Shown here one piece after another: positions 41,260 to 49,478 of a stretch of DNA of 56,398 nucleotides. Every line of letters begins with the position of its first letter. The first letter of the stretch is position 1. The notes under the pieces are model-generated. The model saw only the letters and a program-made list of their open reading frames with translations. It made no database searches and was not told where the DNA came from. The translations under genes and the position numbers were made by a program. Origin of the DNA: an uncultured Eubacteriales bacterium (GTDB lineage: Bacteria > Bacillota > Clostridia > Oscillospirales > CAG-272). Where the stretch lies: contig URDS01000006.1 of assembly GCA_900546635.1 (NCBI GenBank), forward strand, positions 1-56,398. The letters are read 5' to 3'.

Positions 41260-41314
41260 CGGATTGCGCACGTATTGCGCCGCTTTTTACAAAGCGACAA
41301 AGTTCCCCTCTCCA

Positions 41315-41343
41315 TTGACAAGCGCCGAGAAATACGGTATCCT
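41315..41343 (+). promoter_or_regulatory. SigA promoter of the YhhN-like gene
   Basis: TTGACA (41315-41320), 17 bp, TATCCT (41338-41343), 64 bp before the start. Confidence 0.78.
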
Positions 41344-41407
41344 AAAGTCATCTGAAAATCAGGCCACTCTGCCTATCCGACTTCATATTGCGTTTCGGGG
41401 GATAAAG

Positions 41408-42031
41408 ATGAACCGATATTTTGCCTGGTTCGGCCTTTCCGGTACGCTGGTGCTCACCCTGCTGCTGTCCCTCACAGCGCTCGTGCTCGCGCTTTGCTAC
41501 CGTACAAAAGACCGCCTGCTGTGCGCCATAGGTATGCTGCTCTCTTCCGGCGGGGACATCGTTTTGGCCGGTCTTTTCGGCATTGCCGAACGTTTTCCCG
41601 GCATCTATTTTTATCTCGGCACCGGATTTTTCATTTTAGGGCATCTTCTCTATATCGCGGCCTACCGAGCGAAGACACGCGCGGCAGGCTGCCGGATATA
41701 CAATCGCGGCTTTTGGTGCGGCGTAATTTTCACGGCCTTTGTATTTGCGTTTCTCACCGTCTATATGCTGAGCGCCAAAGTCTTTCCCGGCATACAAATG
41801 TATGGTCTCTGCCTCGTTTACACGATCATCATCGGCGCAAATCTATCTGTCATCTGGTCTTACGCATACACACGTCGCGGCATTCACATGCTCGCGGCGC
41901 TCGGCGTCCTGATTTTCTTTGTTTCCGACCTCATCATCGGCGCTGGCCGTCTCTGCGGCATCGAGCAGTTTGATTTTCTGATCTGGTGGCTCTATCCTAT
42001 CGGTCAATTTCTGATGATTGTCTTTGCATGA
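41408..42031 (+). CDS. YhhN-family membrane protein (lysoplasmalogenase-like)
   Basis: 207 residues with about seven to eight transmembrane helices. It shows the YhhN/TMEM86 pattern: 'GMLLSSGGDIVLAGLFG', 'GTGFFILGHLLYIAAY', and 'FFVSDLIIGAGRL' with the paired Asp residues in membrane helices. Human TMEM86B hydrolyses lysoplasmalogens; plasmalogens occur in anaerobic Clostridia, so the activity would make sense, but it is unproven. Start ATG 41408 after GGGGGAT. Confidence 0.85.
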   Translation: MNRYFAWFGLSGTLVLTLLLSLTALVLALCYRTKDRLLCAIGMLLSSGGDIVLAGLFGIAERFPGIYFYLGTGFFILGHLLYIAAYRAKTRAAGCRIYNRGFWCGVIFTAFVFAFLTVYMLSAKVFPGIQMYGLCLVYTIIIGANLSVIWSYAYTRRGIHMLAALGVLIFFVSDLIIGAGRLCGIEQFDFLIWWLYPIGQFLMIVFA

Positions 42032-42047
42032 TCGAAATAAAAAACTG

Positions 42048-42076
42048 TTTACTTTTCGGTCGCAATATGCTATGAT
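42048..42076 (+). promoter_or_regulatory. SigA promoter of galK, with 250-base leader
   Basis: TTTACT (42048-42053), 17 bp, TATGAT (42071-42076). The leader 42085-42331 is long, contains an AT-rich stretch (42205-42238) that could hold a second promoter, and shows no riboswitch that I recognise. Confidence 0.68.
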
Positions 42077-42331
42077 TAAAGTGTTTGCCGAAAGCCGCGC
42101 CGCTCCGTGTCGCGCGCCTTTTCAAATGGTATGGGTTATGCACGGGTATCAACTTCAAGTGAAAAACACCTGCCCAAAATTATATTGCGCACGACGGAAA
42201 AAGATTTTATAATTACAATATATAAAGAGATATAAAGAGGAACTGCGCGCGACGTTCGTCTGCGTATGTCAGATTCCCAAACGGATTTTAAATCATTCCA
42301 ATAGAGATTATATTGAAAAAGGGGTTTCGAT

Positions 42332-43609
42332 ATGAAAACAACAGAGTTAATCCAAGCGATTGAAACCGGCAAACTGGACGCGGCGCTCGGCGCGCTGTAC
42401 GGCGCCGGACTGGAGGCGCAAAAAGCGCGCTATATCCGCGCCATCCGGAATTTTGAAGAAAATTACGGTGTTGACCGTGATGCCGCGCTCTTCTCCGTAC
42501 CGGGGCGGAGCGAAATTTCAGGCAACCACACCGACCACAATCACGGCTGTGTGCTGGCAGCCGCGATCGATCTGGACATTATCGCCGTCGCGGCCAAAAG
42601 CGAAAACGGCGTAGTTCGCCTGCGCAGCGAGGGATACAAAGAGGACCGCATGACGCTTGCCGAATGCAAGACGCCGAAAAAGGAATATTTTTTCAAATCC
42701 CGCGCGCTCATTGCGGGCATGGTACAGGGATTTGTCAACTACGGACACACATCGGGCGGCTTTGACGCCTTTACCACCAACAACGTACATAAAGGCTCCG
42801 GTCTCTCCTCTTCGGCCGCGTTTGAAGTCATGGTCGGCAATATCATCAATCATTTCTACAATGACGGACAGGTTCCGAACGCCGAGGTCGCGCGCATCGC
42901 GCAGTATTCCGAAAACGAGTATTTCGGCAAGCCCTGCGGACTGATGGATCAGACCGCATGCGCGGTCGGCGGCTTTGTCGCAATCGATTTCAAGGATCCG
43001 TCCGCGCCCGTGATCGAACCGCTCGCTTTCAATATGAATGAGGCGGGCTACAGCTTGTGCATCACCAATACCGGCGGAAACCACGCGGACTTGAATGATG
43101 ATTACGCCTCGGTTCCGGCCGAGATGAAATCGGTCGCCGCGCATTTCGGCAAGGCGGCGCTCCGTGAAGTCTCCAAAGAAGAGATTATCCGTGCAATACC
43201 GGCGCTCCGCAAAATCGTCGGCGATCGCGCCGTTTTGCGCGCACTGCATTTTGAAAATGAAAATGAAAGAGTCGGCATGCAGAAGAAAGCGCTGCTTGAA
43301 GGCGATATTCACGCCTTTTTTGCCGGTGTCATTGCCTCTGGCAACTCCAGCTTCAAATATCTCCAAAATGTATATACCACGAAAAACGTCCGTGAACAGG
43401 GATTGTCCCTCGCTTTGTGCCTGAGCGAGGAGGCGCTTGCAGGCGCCGGCGCCTGCCGCGTACACGGCGGCGGCTTTGCCGGCACGATACAGGCGTTTGT
43501 TCCGCACAGCGCGGTCGCCGGCTATAAAGCTGTAATGGACGCGGCGTTCGGCGAGGGCGCGTGCGCTGTTCTCTCGATCCGGCCAGAGGGCGCGATCCGG
43601 GTATTCTGA
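42332..43609 (+). CDS. galK: Galactokinase
   Basis: 425 residues. The galactose-binding signature is 'PGRSEISGNHTDHNHG' (about 58-73), the GHMP ATP loop 'VHKGSGLSSSAAFE' (about 152-165), and the C-terminal 'HGGGFAGTIQAF'. It phosphorylates galactose at C1 for the Leloir pathway; galT and galE are not in the window. AGGGG lies seven bases before the start. The C-terminal repeat array C starts five bases beyond the stop, in the opposite orientation. Confidence 0.95.
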   Translation: MKTTELIQAIETGKLDAALGALYGAGLEAQKARYIRAIRNFEENYGVDRDAALFSVPGRSEISGNHTDHNHGCVLAAAIDLDIIAVAAKSENGVVRLRSEGYKEDRMTLAECKTPKKEYFFKSRALIAGMVQGFVNYGHTSGGFDAFTTNNVHKGSGLSSSAAFEVMVGNIINHFYNDGQVPNAEVARIAQYSENEYFGKPCGLMDQTACAVGGFVAIDFKDPSAPVIEPLAFNMNEAGYSLCITNTGGNHADLNDDYASVPAEMKSVAAHFGKAALREVSKEEIIRAIPALRKIVGDRAVLRALHFENENERVGMQKKALLEGDIHAFFAGVIASGNSSFKYLQNVYTTKNVREQGLSLALCLSEEALAGAGACRVHGGGFAGTIQAFVPHSAVAGYKAVMDAAFGEGACAVLSIRPEGAIRVF

Positions 43610-43613
43610 TTTC

Positions 43614-43976
43614 CGCCTTTCTCTATCGAAAAACCAAGGTTTTCCGACGATGGGGCGCGTTCACTCGCGTCGTCGCGCCGCCACAGCGGCGCTCGCGCGC
43701 CCGCAAGGTGTTTCCAAGGCGGTGCGTGTCCGCCTTTCTCCGTCGAAAAACCAAGGTTTTCCGACGATGGGGCGCGTTCACTCGCGTCGTTGCGCCGCCA
43801 CAGCGGCACTCGCGCGCCCTCAAGGTGTTTCCAAGGCGGCGCGTGTCCGCCTTTCTCCGTCGAAAAACCAAGGTTTTCCGACGATAGGGCGCGTTCACTC
43901 GCGTCGTCGCGCTGCCACAGCGGCACTCGCGCGCCCGCAAGGTGTTTCCAAGGCGGCGCGTGTCCGCCTTGGAAAC
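43614..43976 (-). repeat. Repeat array C: three tandem 117-bp units
   Basis: Exact 117-bp period: AAACCAAGG at 43631, 43748 and 43865. Read on the minus strand the outermost module 1 is a perfect 13-bp hairpin, GTTTCCAAGGCGG/CCGCCTTGGAAAC (43944-43976). Internal copies keep one arm and have the other cut at CCGCCTT, so units are joined at a fixed point. Module 2 closes with GGGCGCG/CGCGCCC and module 3 is CGTCG-AAAACC/GGTTTT-CGACG. The minus-strand lead-in (43980-44030) carries GTCGATAAAG and a GTCTCCC/GGGAGAC hairpin. The 492-bp gap contains no gene; the ORFs drawn through it are repeat translations. Confidence 0.9.
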
Positions 43977-44101
43977 GTATTTTATTTTCAGTTTTTACTT
44001 TATCGACAAACTATGTCTCCCGACGGGAGACATGTTTACTTCTCCGGCCATTTCAAAAATCCGCTTCACGGCAAAAAATGGCTCAGAACACGGAGGAACT
44101 T

Positions 44102-44869
44102 ATGAACAATCTGTCCCTGTGCACGCTGTATTCCGGTTCCAAGGGCAATTGCATCCATATCCGGGCAGGCGAGGATGAAATTCTGATCGACGCCGGACGC
44201 AGTCTGCGCGCATTGGCTTCCGGCCTTTGCGCCGTCGGCAGCGATCTGTCCCGCATTCGCGCGATTTTTATCACCCATGAGCACAGCGACCATATCAGCG
44301 CGCTTGAAATGCTCTGCAAACGATACAAAATTCCCGTACATATGACCTCCGTATCCGCGGCAAGACTGCTGAAAAGCACGGTTTACATCCGGCAGAATTT
44401 GGTGGAGCATGCCCCGCTTTTTTCGGCCGATGCCGGTGCGCTGCATATCTCCTCTTTCCGCACGCCGCACGACAGCGAAATGAGCGTAGGCTACACGGTA
44501 CATCTGCCGGACGGCCGCAAAATCGGCATTGCGACCGACATCGGCCGCATCACAGACGAAATCCGTGAAAATCTGCTCGGCTCGGAAACGGTTGTCATCG
44601 AATCGAACCACGACCGGGACATGCTCGAAAGCGGCCCTTATCCCGCCTGGTTGAAGCAGAGAATCCGTTCGGCCACGGGGCATTTATCCAATGACGAATG
44701 CAGCGCATTTCTCCCCGAACTCATCGAAAAGGGCACGCGGAATATCCTGCTCGCCCACCTGAGCGCGGAAAACAACACGCCCGAAACGGCGCTCGCCTGC
44801 GCGCGCCGAAGCTGCCCGAACTCAAAAATTTTAGCCGCGTGCGAGTCCGCGCCGACAAAACTGCTGTAA
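44102..44869 (+). CDS. MBL-fold metallohydrolase, WalJ/YycJ-like
   Basis: 255 residues from ATG 44102 (GGAGG upstream); the longer frame upstream translates repeat array C. The metal-binding motif is THEHSDH, followed by 'ATDIGRITDEI', 'ESNHDRDML' and the C-terminal 'LLAHLSAENN'. In Bacillus walJ lies in the wal operon near rlmH and affects DNA repair and cell division timing; here it is followed directly by rlmH, the same association without walRK. Confidence 0.92.
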   Translation: MNNLSLCTLYSGSKGNCIHIRAGEDEILIDAGRSLRALASGLCAVGSDLSRIRAIFITHEHSDHISALEMLCKRYKIPVHMTSVSAARLLKSTVYIRQNLVEHAPLFSADAGALHISSFRTPHDSEMSVGYTVHLPDGRKIGIATDIGRITDEIRENLLGSETVVIESNHDRDMLESGPYPAWLKQRIRSATGHLSNDECSAFLPELIEKGTRNILLAHLSAENNTPETALACARRSCPNSKILAACESAPTKLL

Positions 44870-45345
44870 TGTTTAAAATTACGATCATTTCAGTCGGCGC
44901 GCTCAAAGAGCGGTATTTTGCCGAAGCGGTCGCCGAATACGAAAAACGCTGCTCGGCCTATGCGAAAATCGTCAATATCAACCTTCGCGAAGAAACGCTG
45001 GGCGCGGGACACACGGGCGATATTGAAACCGCGCTTTCGCGAGAAAGCATGCACATTCTCGAAAATCTGCCGCCCCGCGCATATAAGATCGCGCTCTGCG
45101 TAGAGGGAAAATCCCTTACAAGCGAACAGTTCGCCTCGCTCTGCGAAAAGGCGAAAAACGAGCGGGGCGAGCTTTGTTTTGTGATCGGATCGTCGCACGG
45201 ACTTGACGAATCGGTCAAGGCGGCCTGCGATTTCCGGCTTTCGGTATCGGCGCTGACCTTTCCGCACCGGTTGATGCGCGTCATCCTGACCGAAGCGCTC
45301 TACCGCGCGCTTTCCATTTCCGCAGGCGGAAAATACCACAAATAA
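44869..45345 (+). CDS. rlmH: 23S rRNA (pseudouridine-1915 N3) methyltransferase
   Basis: 158 residues from ATG 44869, overlapping the WalJ-like stop (TAATG). It is a SPOUT methyltransferase with 'FVIGSSHGLDESV' and 'LSVSALTFPHRLMRVILTEALYRALSISAGGKYHK' at the knotted C-terminus. It methylates pseudouridine 1915 in helix 69 of 23S rRNA on the assembled ribosome. In Bacillus it is also close to the replication origin. Confidence 0.96.
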   Translation: MFKITIISVGALKERYFAEAVAEYEKRCSAYAKIVNINLREETLGAGHTGDIETALSRESMHILENLPPRAYKIALCVEGKSLTSEQFASLCEKAKNERGELCFVIGSSHGLDESVKAACDFRLSVSALTFPHRLMRVILTEALYRALSISAGGKYHK

Positions 45346-45540
45346 AAACGCAGGACCGATCTGCCAAAGGCGCGCGTAGACAATCCCCGAAGCCGGCCGG
45401 CGCAAAAGTCAAGGGGGTGTCGGCGGCAGGTAATATGCGCTTATATTTGCGCTAAGCTGCGACGCGGAAGCGGGCTTTTCCTTCTTCCCCCGCGGCAGCC
45501 GCATAAATAATTAACCTTATGTTCAAAGGCGGTGATCTTT

Positions 45541-47427
45541 ATGGAATATACAGCCGACGTCGGCGTCATCGGCGCGGGGCACGCGGGCATTGAGGCCGCG
45601 CTGGCCTGCGCGCGGCTCGGCCTCGATACGGTACTTTTCACAATCAATCTCGACTCGGTCGGCAACCTGCCCTGCAATCCCTCTATCGGCGGCACCGGCA
45701 AGGGTCACCTTGTCTTTGAAATCGACGCGCTCGGCGGCGAAATGGGACGGGCGGCCGACCGCGTGACGATGCAAAGCCGCACGCTCAATCTCGGTAAAGG
45801 CGCGGCCGTGCATTCCAAGCGCATTCAGGCAGACCGCATAAAATACCGCGCGCTGATGAAGCACACGCTTGAAACTACCGAAAATCTCCGGCTCATTCAG
45901 GCGGAAATCACCGCTGTTCAAACCACTGAAGAGGGCGAACGCCCCAAGGTCTCGGCGCTTGTCACCGCGCTCGGCGAGGTCTGGCATGTGCGCGCCGCCG
46001 TCGTCTGCACGGGCACCTATCTGCACAGCGCGGTATTTGTGGGCGACCGCACCTATCCGAGCGGCCCGGACGGTCTGATGGCCGCTGTGGGTCTCTCCGA
46101 TTCGCTGCGCGCGCTCGGCATTCGCCTGATGCGCTTTAAGACCGGCACGCCCGCGCGCGTCAACCGATCAAGCATTGATTTTTCCGCGCTGCAAGTTCAA
46201 CCGGGCGAAACGCCTGCCGTCCCGTTTTCCGTGGATACTGACCCGCACTTTCTCGACGAAAAGACGCAGACGCCCTGCCATATCGTCTATACCAACGAAA
46301 ACACGCATGCGGTCATCCGGCAGAATATTCACCGCAGCGCCATGTATTCGGGCAAGATTCACGGAACCGGCCCGCGCTATTGCCCCTCGATAGAGGACAA
46401 AATCGTTCGATTTGCCGACAAAGAGCGCCATCAGCTTTTTGTGGAACCGATGGGCGAGGATACCGAGGAAATGTACATCCAGGGTTTTTCCACCTCCATG
46501 CCGACCGACGTGCAGCACCGAATGCTGCATACGCTTCCCGGCTTTGAGCATGCGCAGATCATGCGCTACGCCTACGCGATTGAATACGACTGCACCGATC
46601 CCACAGAGCTATACCCCACGCTTGAATTTAAAAAAATAAACGGCCTGTACGGCGCCGGCCAATTCAACGGAACCTCCGGTTATGAGGAAGCCGCGGCGCA
46701 GGGACTCGTCGCCGGAGTCAACGCCGCCATGAAGCTGCAGGGCAGAGAGCCGCTTGTGCTTTCCCGCGCCTCCTCCTATATCGGCACGCTGATCGACGAT
46801 CTGGTGACCAAGGGCACAAACGAGCCCTATCGAATCATGACCTCGCGCAGCGAATATCGCCTTTTGCTCCGGCAGGACAACGCCGACGAGCGGCTGACCC
46901 CCTACGGATACCGCATAGGGCTGATTGACGACGCGCATTACGCGCGCTTTCAGGAAAAGCAGCGCTTGATTGAAACGGAAATCGAGCGCATCGAGCGCAC
47001 CGTCATTCCGCCCTCAAAAGAAACCAATCAGCTGCTGATCGAACTCGGTTCTGCGCCCATTCAAAGCGGCATGCATCTGTGCGATCTTTTGCGCCGCCCC
47101 GAACTCACCTATGAAAAGCTGGCGCCGATCGACGCGGCGCGCCCCGTCCTGCCGTATGCTGTCGCCTCCGGCGCGGAAATCCGCGTAAAATACGACGGCT
47201 ATATCCGCCGGGAACTGGCCGAGGTCAAAAAGCTGCAAAAACTGGAAGAAAAGCTTCTGCCCGAAGACGTCAACTATTCCGAGATCGGCGGATTGCGCAT
47301 CGAAGCGCGGCAAAAACTCGAAAAAATCCGTCCGCGCTCGCTCGGACAGGCGATGCGGATTTCCGGTGTAAATCCGGCCGACATTTCAGTGCTGATCATT
47401 TGGCTTCACGGAAAGGAGCAGATATGA
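45541..47427 (+). CDS. mnmG: tRNA 5-carboxymethylaminomethyl-uridine synthase subunit MnmG
   Basis: 628 residues. FAD-binding GAGHAG (11-16) is followed by the family block 'NPSIGGTGKGHLVFEIDALGGEM'. 'RILHTLPGFEHA'-type and 'GQFNGTSGYEEAAAQGL' motifs follow, and a helical C-terminal MnmE-binding domain closes the protein. With MnmE it modifies the wobble uridine; mnmE is not in the window. Start ATG 45541 after GGCGGTGAT. Its stop overlaps the rsmG start. Confidence 0.97.
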   Translation: MEYTADVGVIGAGHAGIEAALACARLGLDTVLFTINLDSVGNLPCNPSIGGTGKGHLVFEIDALGGEMGRAADRVTMQSRTLNLGKGAAVHSKRIQADRIKYRALMKHTLETTENLRLIQAEITAVQTTEEGERPKVSALVTALGEVWHVRAAVVCTGTYLHSAVFVGDRTYPSGPDGLMAAVGLSDSLRALGIRLMRFKTGTPARVNRSSIDFSALQVQPGETPAVPFSVDTDPHFLDEKTQTPCHIVYTNENTHAVIRQNIHRSAMYSGKIHGTGPRYCPSIEDKIVRFADKERHQLFVEPMGEDTEEMYIQGFSTSMPTDVQHRMLHTLPGFEHAQIMRYAYAIEYDCTDPTELYPTLEFKKINGLYGAGQFNGTSGYEEAAAQGLVAGVNAAMKLQGREPLVLSRASSYIGTLIDDLVTKGTNEPYRIMTSRSEYRLLLRQDNADERLTPYGYRIGLIDDAHYARFQEKQRLIETEIERIERTVIPPSKETNQLLIELGSAPIQSGMHLCDLLRRPELTYEKLAPIDAARPVLPYAVASGAEIRVKYDGYIRRELAEVKKLQKLEEKLLPEDVNYSEIGGLRIEARQKLEKIRPRSLGQAMRISGVNPADISVLIIWLHGKEQI

Positions 47428-48176
47428 GCATACGCACGCTGTCCCAAACGGAATTTGCCGCGGAATATACGCGCATCCTCACGGAAAACGGTCTTGCCGA
47501 GTTTGCGGCCGATGCGCTTGCGGAAAAATTCTATGGGCTGACCGAATTTCTGCTTGAAAAAAATGCGGTCATGAATCTGACCGCCATCACCTCGCCCTCC
47601 GAGATCATTCTCAAGCATTATGCGGACAGCCTTGCGGCGGCAAAGTATATTCCGTGTGGAAAAACGCTCGCGGACGTCGGCTGCGGCGCCGGATTCCCGG
47701 CTTTGCCGCTGGCAATCGCGCGCCCCGACCTGCATATCTTGGCGCTCGATGCAACCGCCAAAAAAATAGACTTTGTACGCGCCGCCGCAGAGCGCTTAAC
47801 GCTCTCCAATCTATCGGCCGCAGCCGGCCGCGCGGAGGATTTCGGCGCGGGTATGCTGCGCGGGAAATACGATTATGTCACGGCGCGTGCCGTTGCCCGC
47901 CTCAATATTTTATGTGAGTGCTGCATTCCGCTTTTGAAAATCGGCGGCGTATTTTTGACGATGAAAGCAAAAACCGGCGCCGAAGAACTGATTGAGGCGA
48001 AAAATGCAATAGCCGCGCTTCGCGCAAAAATTTTGTTTTCCAAGCAATTTTCACTAACAGATACAAAAAGCCCTGAGCCTCCCCTCTGCCGAATGATTGC
48101 GGGCATTGAAAAATGCGGGGAAACCGAAAAAATTTATCCAAGGAATTATGCACAAATCAAGAAAAAGCCGCTCTAA
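47424..48176 (+). CDS. rsmG: 16S rRNA (guanine-527 N7) methyltransferase
   Basis: 250 residues. The S-adenosylmethionine site is 'LADVGCGAGFPALPLAIARPDLHI', with 'VTARAVARLNILCECC' further on. It starts at ATG 47424, overlapping the mnmG stop by four bases, with AAGGAG before it. mnmG-rsmG-noc is the order found near the origin of Firmicute chromosomes. Confidence 0.96.
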   Translation: MSIRTLSQTEFAAEYTRILTENGLAEFAADALAEKFYGLTEFLLEKNAVMNLTAITSPSEIILKHYADSLAAAKYIPCGKTLADVGCGAGFPALPLAIARPDLHILALDATAKKIDFVRAAAERLTLSNLSAAAGRAEDFGAGMLRGKYDYVTARAVARLNILCECCIPLLKIGGVFLTMKAKTGAEELIEAKNAIAALRAKILFSKQFSLTDTKSPEPPLCRMIAGIEKCGETEKIYPRNYAQIKKKPL

Positions 48177-48190
48177 GCTGCGGCTTTTTT
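48162..48190 (+). terminator. Terminator overlapping the end of rsmG
   Basis: AAAAAGCCGC (48162-48171) pairs with GCGGCTTTTT (48180-48189), ending in a T-run. The stem includes the last codons of rsmG. Confidence 0.82.
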
Positions 48191-48251
48191 CTGTTTTTCC
48201 CATCCCCGCATACGGCGGCGCGCGGAAATCGCGCCTTTTTCGTCACAGAAG

Positions 48252-48293
48252 GTGTGGAAATACCGCCGCAAATTAATTTTTTATTTCCCACAC
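48252..48293. other. Inverted repeat between rsmG and noc
   Basis: GTGTGGAAAT (48252-48261) and ATTTCCCACAC (48283-48293) form an imperfect inverted repeat around AT-rich DNA. Each arm is within two bases of a DnaA box. No parS or Noc-binding site was seen. Confidence 0.35.
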
Positions 48294-48341
48294 GATTTGT
48301 TGTAGGATTTTCTTACCGACTTTTTGAAAGGAAATCTGAAA

Positions 48342-49217
48342 ATGAACGTTTTGCAAAACATGCTGCCCAAACTGAATTTTAAAAACTGCGAGGATCAAAG
48401 CCCGTGCGACAGAGTACATAAAATCCCGGTATGCCGAATCCTGCCCAATCCGGCGCAGCCGCGAAAATATTTCGACAACAACGAAACGCTTCGCCTTGCG
48501 GACAGTATTCGCCGCCACGGTATTCTTCAGCCGCTCTGCGTCCGAAAGCCTGTTTCTGCGGGCGACCTCAGCGAATACAGCGGTATTTATGAACTGATTT
48601 CGGGAGAACGAAGACTTCGCGCCGCAAAGCTGATCGGCCTTTCCGAAGTGCCCTGCATCATTATCGAAGCGGACAGTCTGCGCTCGGCCGAGCTTGCCAT
48701 CATCGAAAACCTCCAGCGCGAGGATCTGAGCATGTTTGAGGAAGCCTCCGCAATTGCCGCGCTCATCAATCTCTACGGGCTGACGCAGGAAGAAGTGGCC
48801 GCAAAGCTGTCGGCCAGCCAATCCTATGTAGCCAATAAGCTGCGGCTTCTGCGCTTCAGCGACGCGGAACAAAAATTGATCCTTGAAAAAAGACTGACCG
48901 AACGGCACGCGCGGGCGCTTTTGCGCATACAGGAGGAAAAAGAACGCTGCGCGGCGCTGGAAACGATCATAGAGCGGGGATTCAACGTTGCGGAAACCGA
49001 AGAATACATATCCCGACTGCTTGACACCGAAAAAAAGGAAAAAGCGCCTGTAAAAAAGCGCATTGCCATGGTACGCGACGTCCGGATTTTTTACAATACC
49101 ATCGACCGCGCGGTGGATATTATGAACCGTGCGGGGATCGACGCAAAAACGCAAAAACGCGATCTGGGCGATACCTGGGAGGTCACCATTCGCATTCCGA
49201 AAGCAAACGAAGCGTAA
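48342..49217 (+). CDS. noc: Nucleoid occlusion protein Noc (ParB family)
   Basis: 291 residues from ATG 48342. The ParB N-terminal CTP-binding domain includes 'SGERRLRAAKL' and 'IENLQREDLSMFEEA'; a helix-turn-helix ('LTQEEVAAKLSASQSYVANKL') follows and then a C-terminal dimerisation domain. A spread protein-DNA complex made by Noc keeps the division septum off the nucleoid. Its location after rsmG favours Noc over Spo0J, and no soj (parA) follows; the two paralogues cannot be told apart with certainty by eye. Confidence 0.85.
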   Translation: MNVLQNMLPKLNFKNCEDQSPCDRVHKIPVCRILPNPAQPRKYFDNNETLRLADSIRRHGILQPLCVRKPVSAGDLSEYSGIYELISGERRLRAAKLIGLSEVPCIIIEADSLRSAELAIIENLQREDLSMFEEASAIAALINLYGLTQEEVAAKLSASQSYVANKLRLLRFSDAEQKLILEKRLTERHARALLRIQEEKERCAALETIIERGFNVAETEEYISRLLDTEKKEKAPVKKRIAMVRDVRIFYNTIDRAVDIMNRAGIDAKTQKRDLGDTWEVTIRIPKANEA

Positions 49218-49400
49218 GCCGCATTAAGTCGTCCGTTCTCTTTTCTGCTGAAAATTTTGTGTGAAAAATGAAATCCCGCATATGCCGAAACTCTCTGCCC
49301 TTATACAGAGAAAACGGATACGTCAGCGGCAAGATCTCATAAAATATTTTTTTCGTTTTGTATCACCCTATTTTGAATACGCGCATCGGATAAAAGTCGA

Positions 49401-49444
49401 ACCGCCCCCGAGGTATTCCGCAAACCGGAACCCGCGGGGGCGGT
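49401..49444. terminator. Terminator between noc and the lactate operon
   Basis: ACCGCCCCCG (49401-49410) pairs with CGGGGGCGGT (49435-49444). Downstream is ACTGTATTATTTTT on the plus strand and TTCGACTTTTAT on the minus strand, so it could serve both. The rest of 49218-49400 contains no convincing gene. Confidence 0.72.
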
Positions 49445-49478
49445 ACTGTATTATTTTTCTAAAAACGAACTGTGTAAA

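Noticed and set aside
42085..42331. A riboswitch in the long galK leader
   Set aside because: No conserved core of a known class was recognised and no terminator-antiterminator pair is evident; only the leader length is notable.
43614..43976. CRISPR array
   Set aside because: Three tandem units of 117 bp are near-identical over their full length, so there are no short direct repeats separated by unique spacers, and no cas genes are present.
43522..44105. ORFs of 105-151 codons through array C with a threefold repeated peptide, resembling a repeat protein
   Set aside because: The unit is 117 bp, which is divisible by three, so any open frame repeats itself. No start with a ribosome site exists, and the DNA stems show paired changes rather than codon-pattern changes.
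45346..45540. A tRNA or small RNA gene between rlmH and mnmG
   Set aside because: No tRNA arms, CCA end or T-loop consensus was found; the segment shows only GC-rich, weakly pairing sequence.
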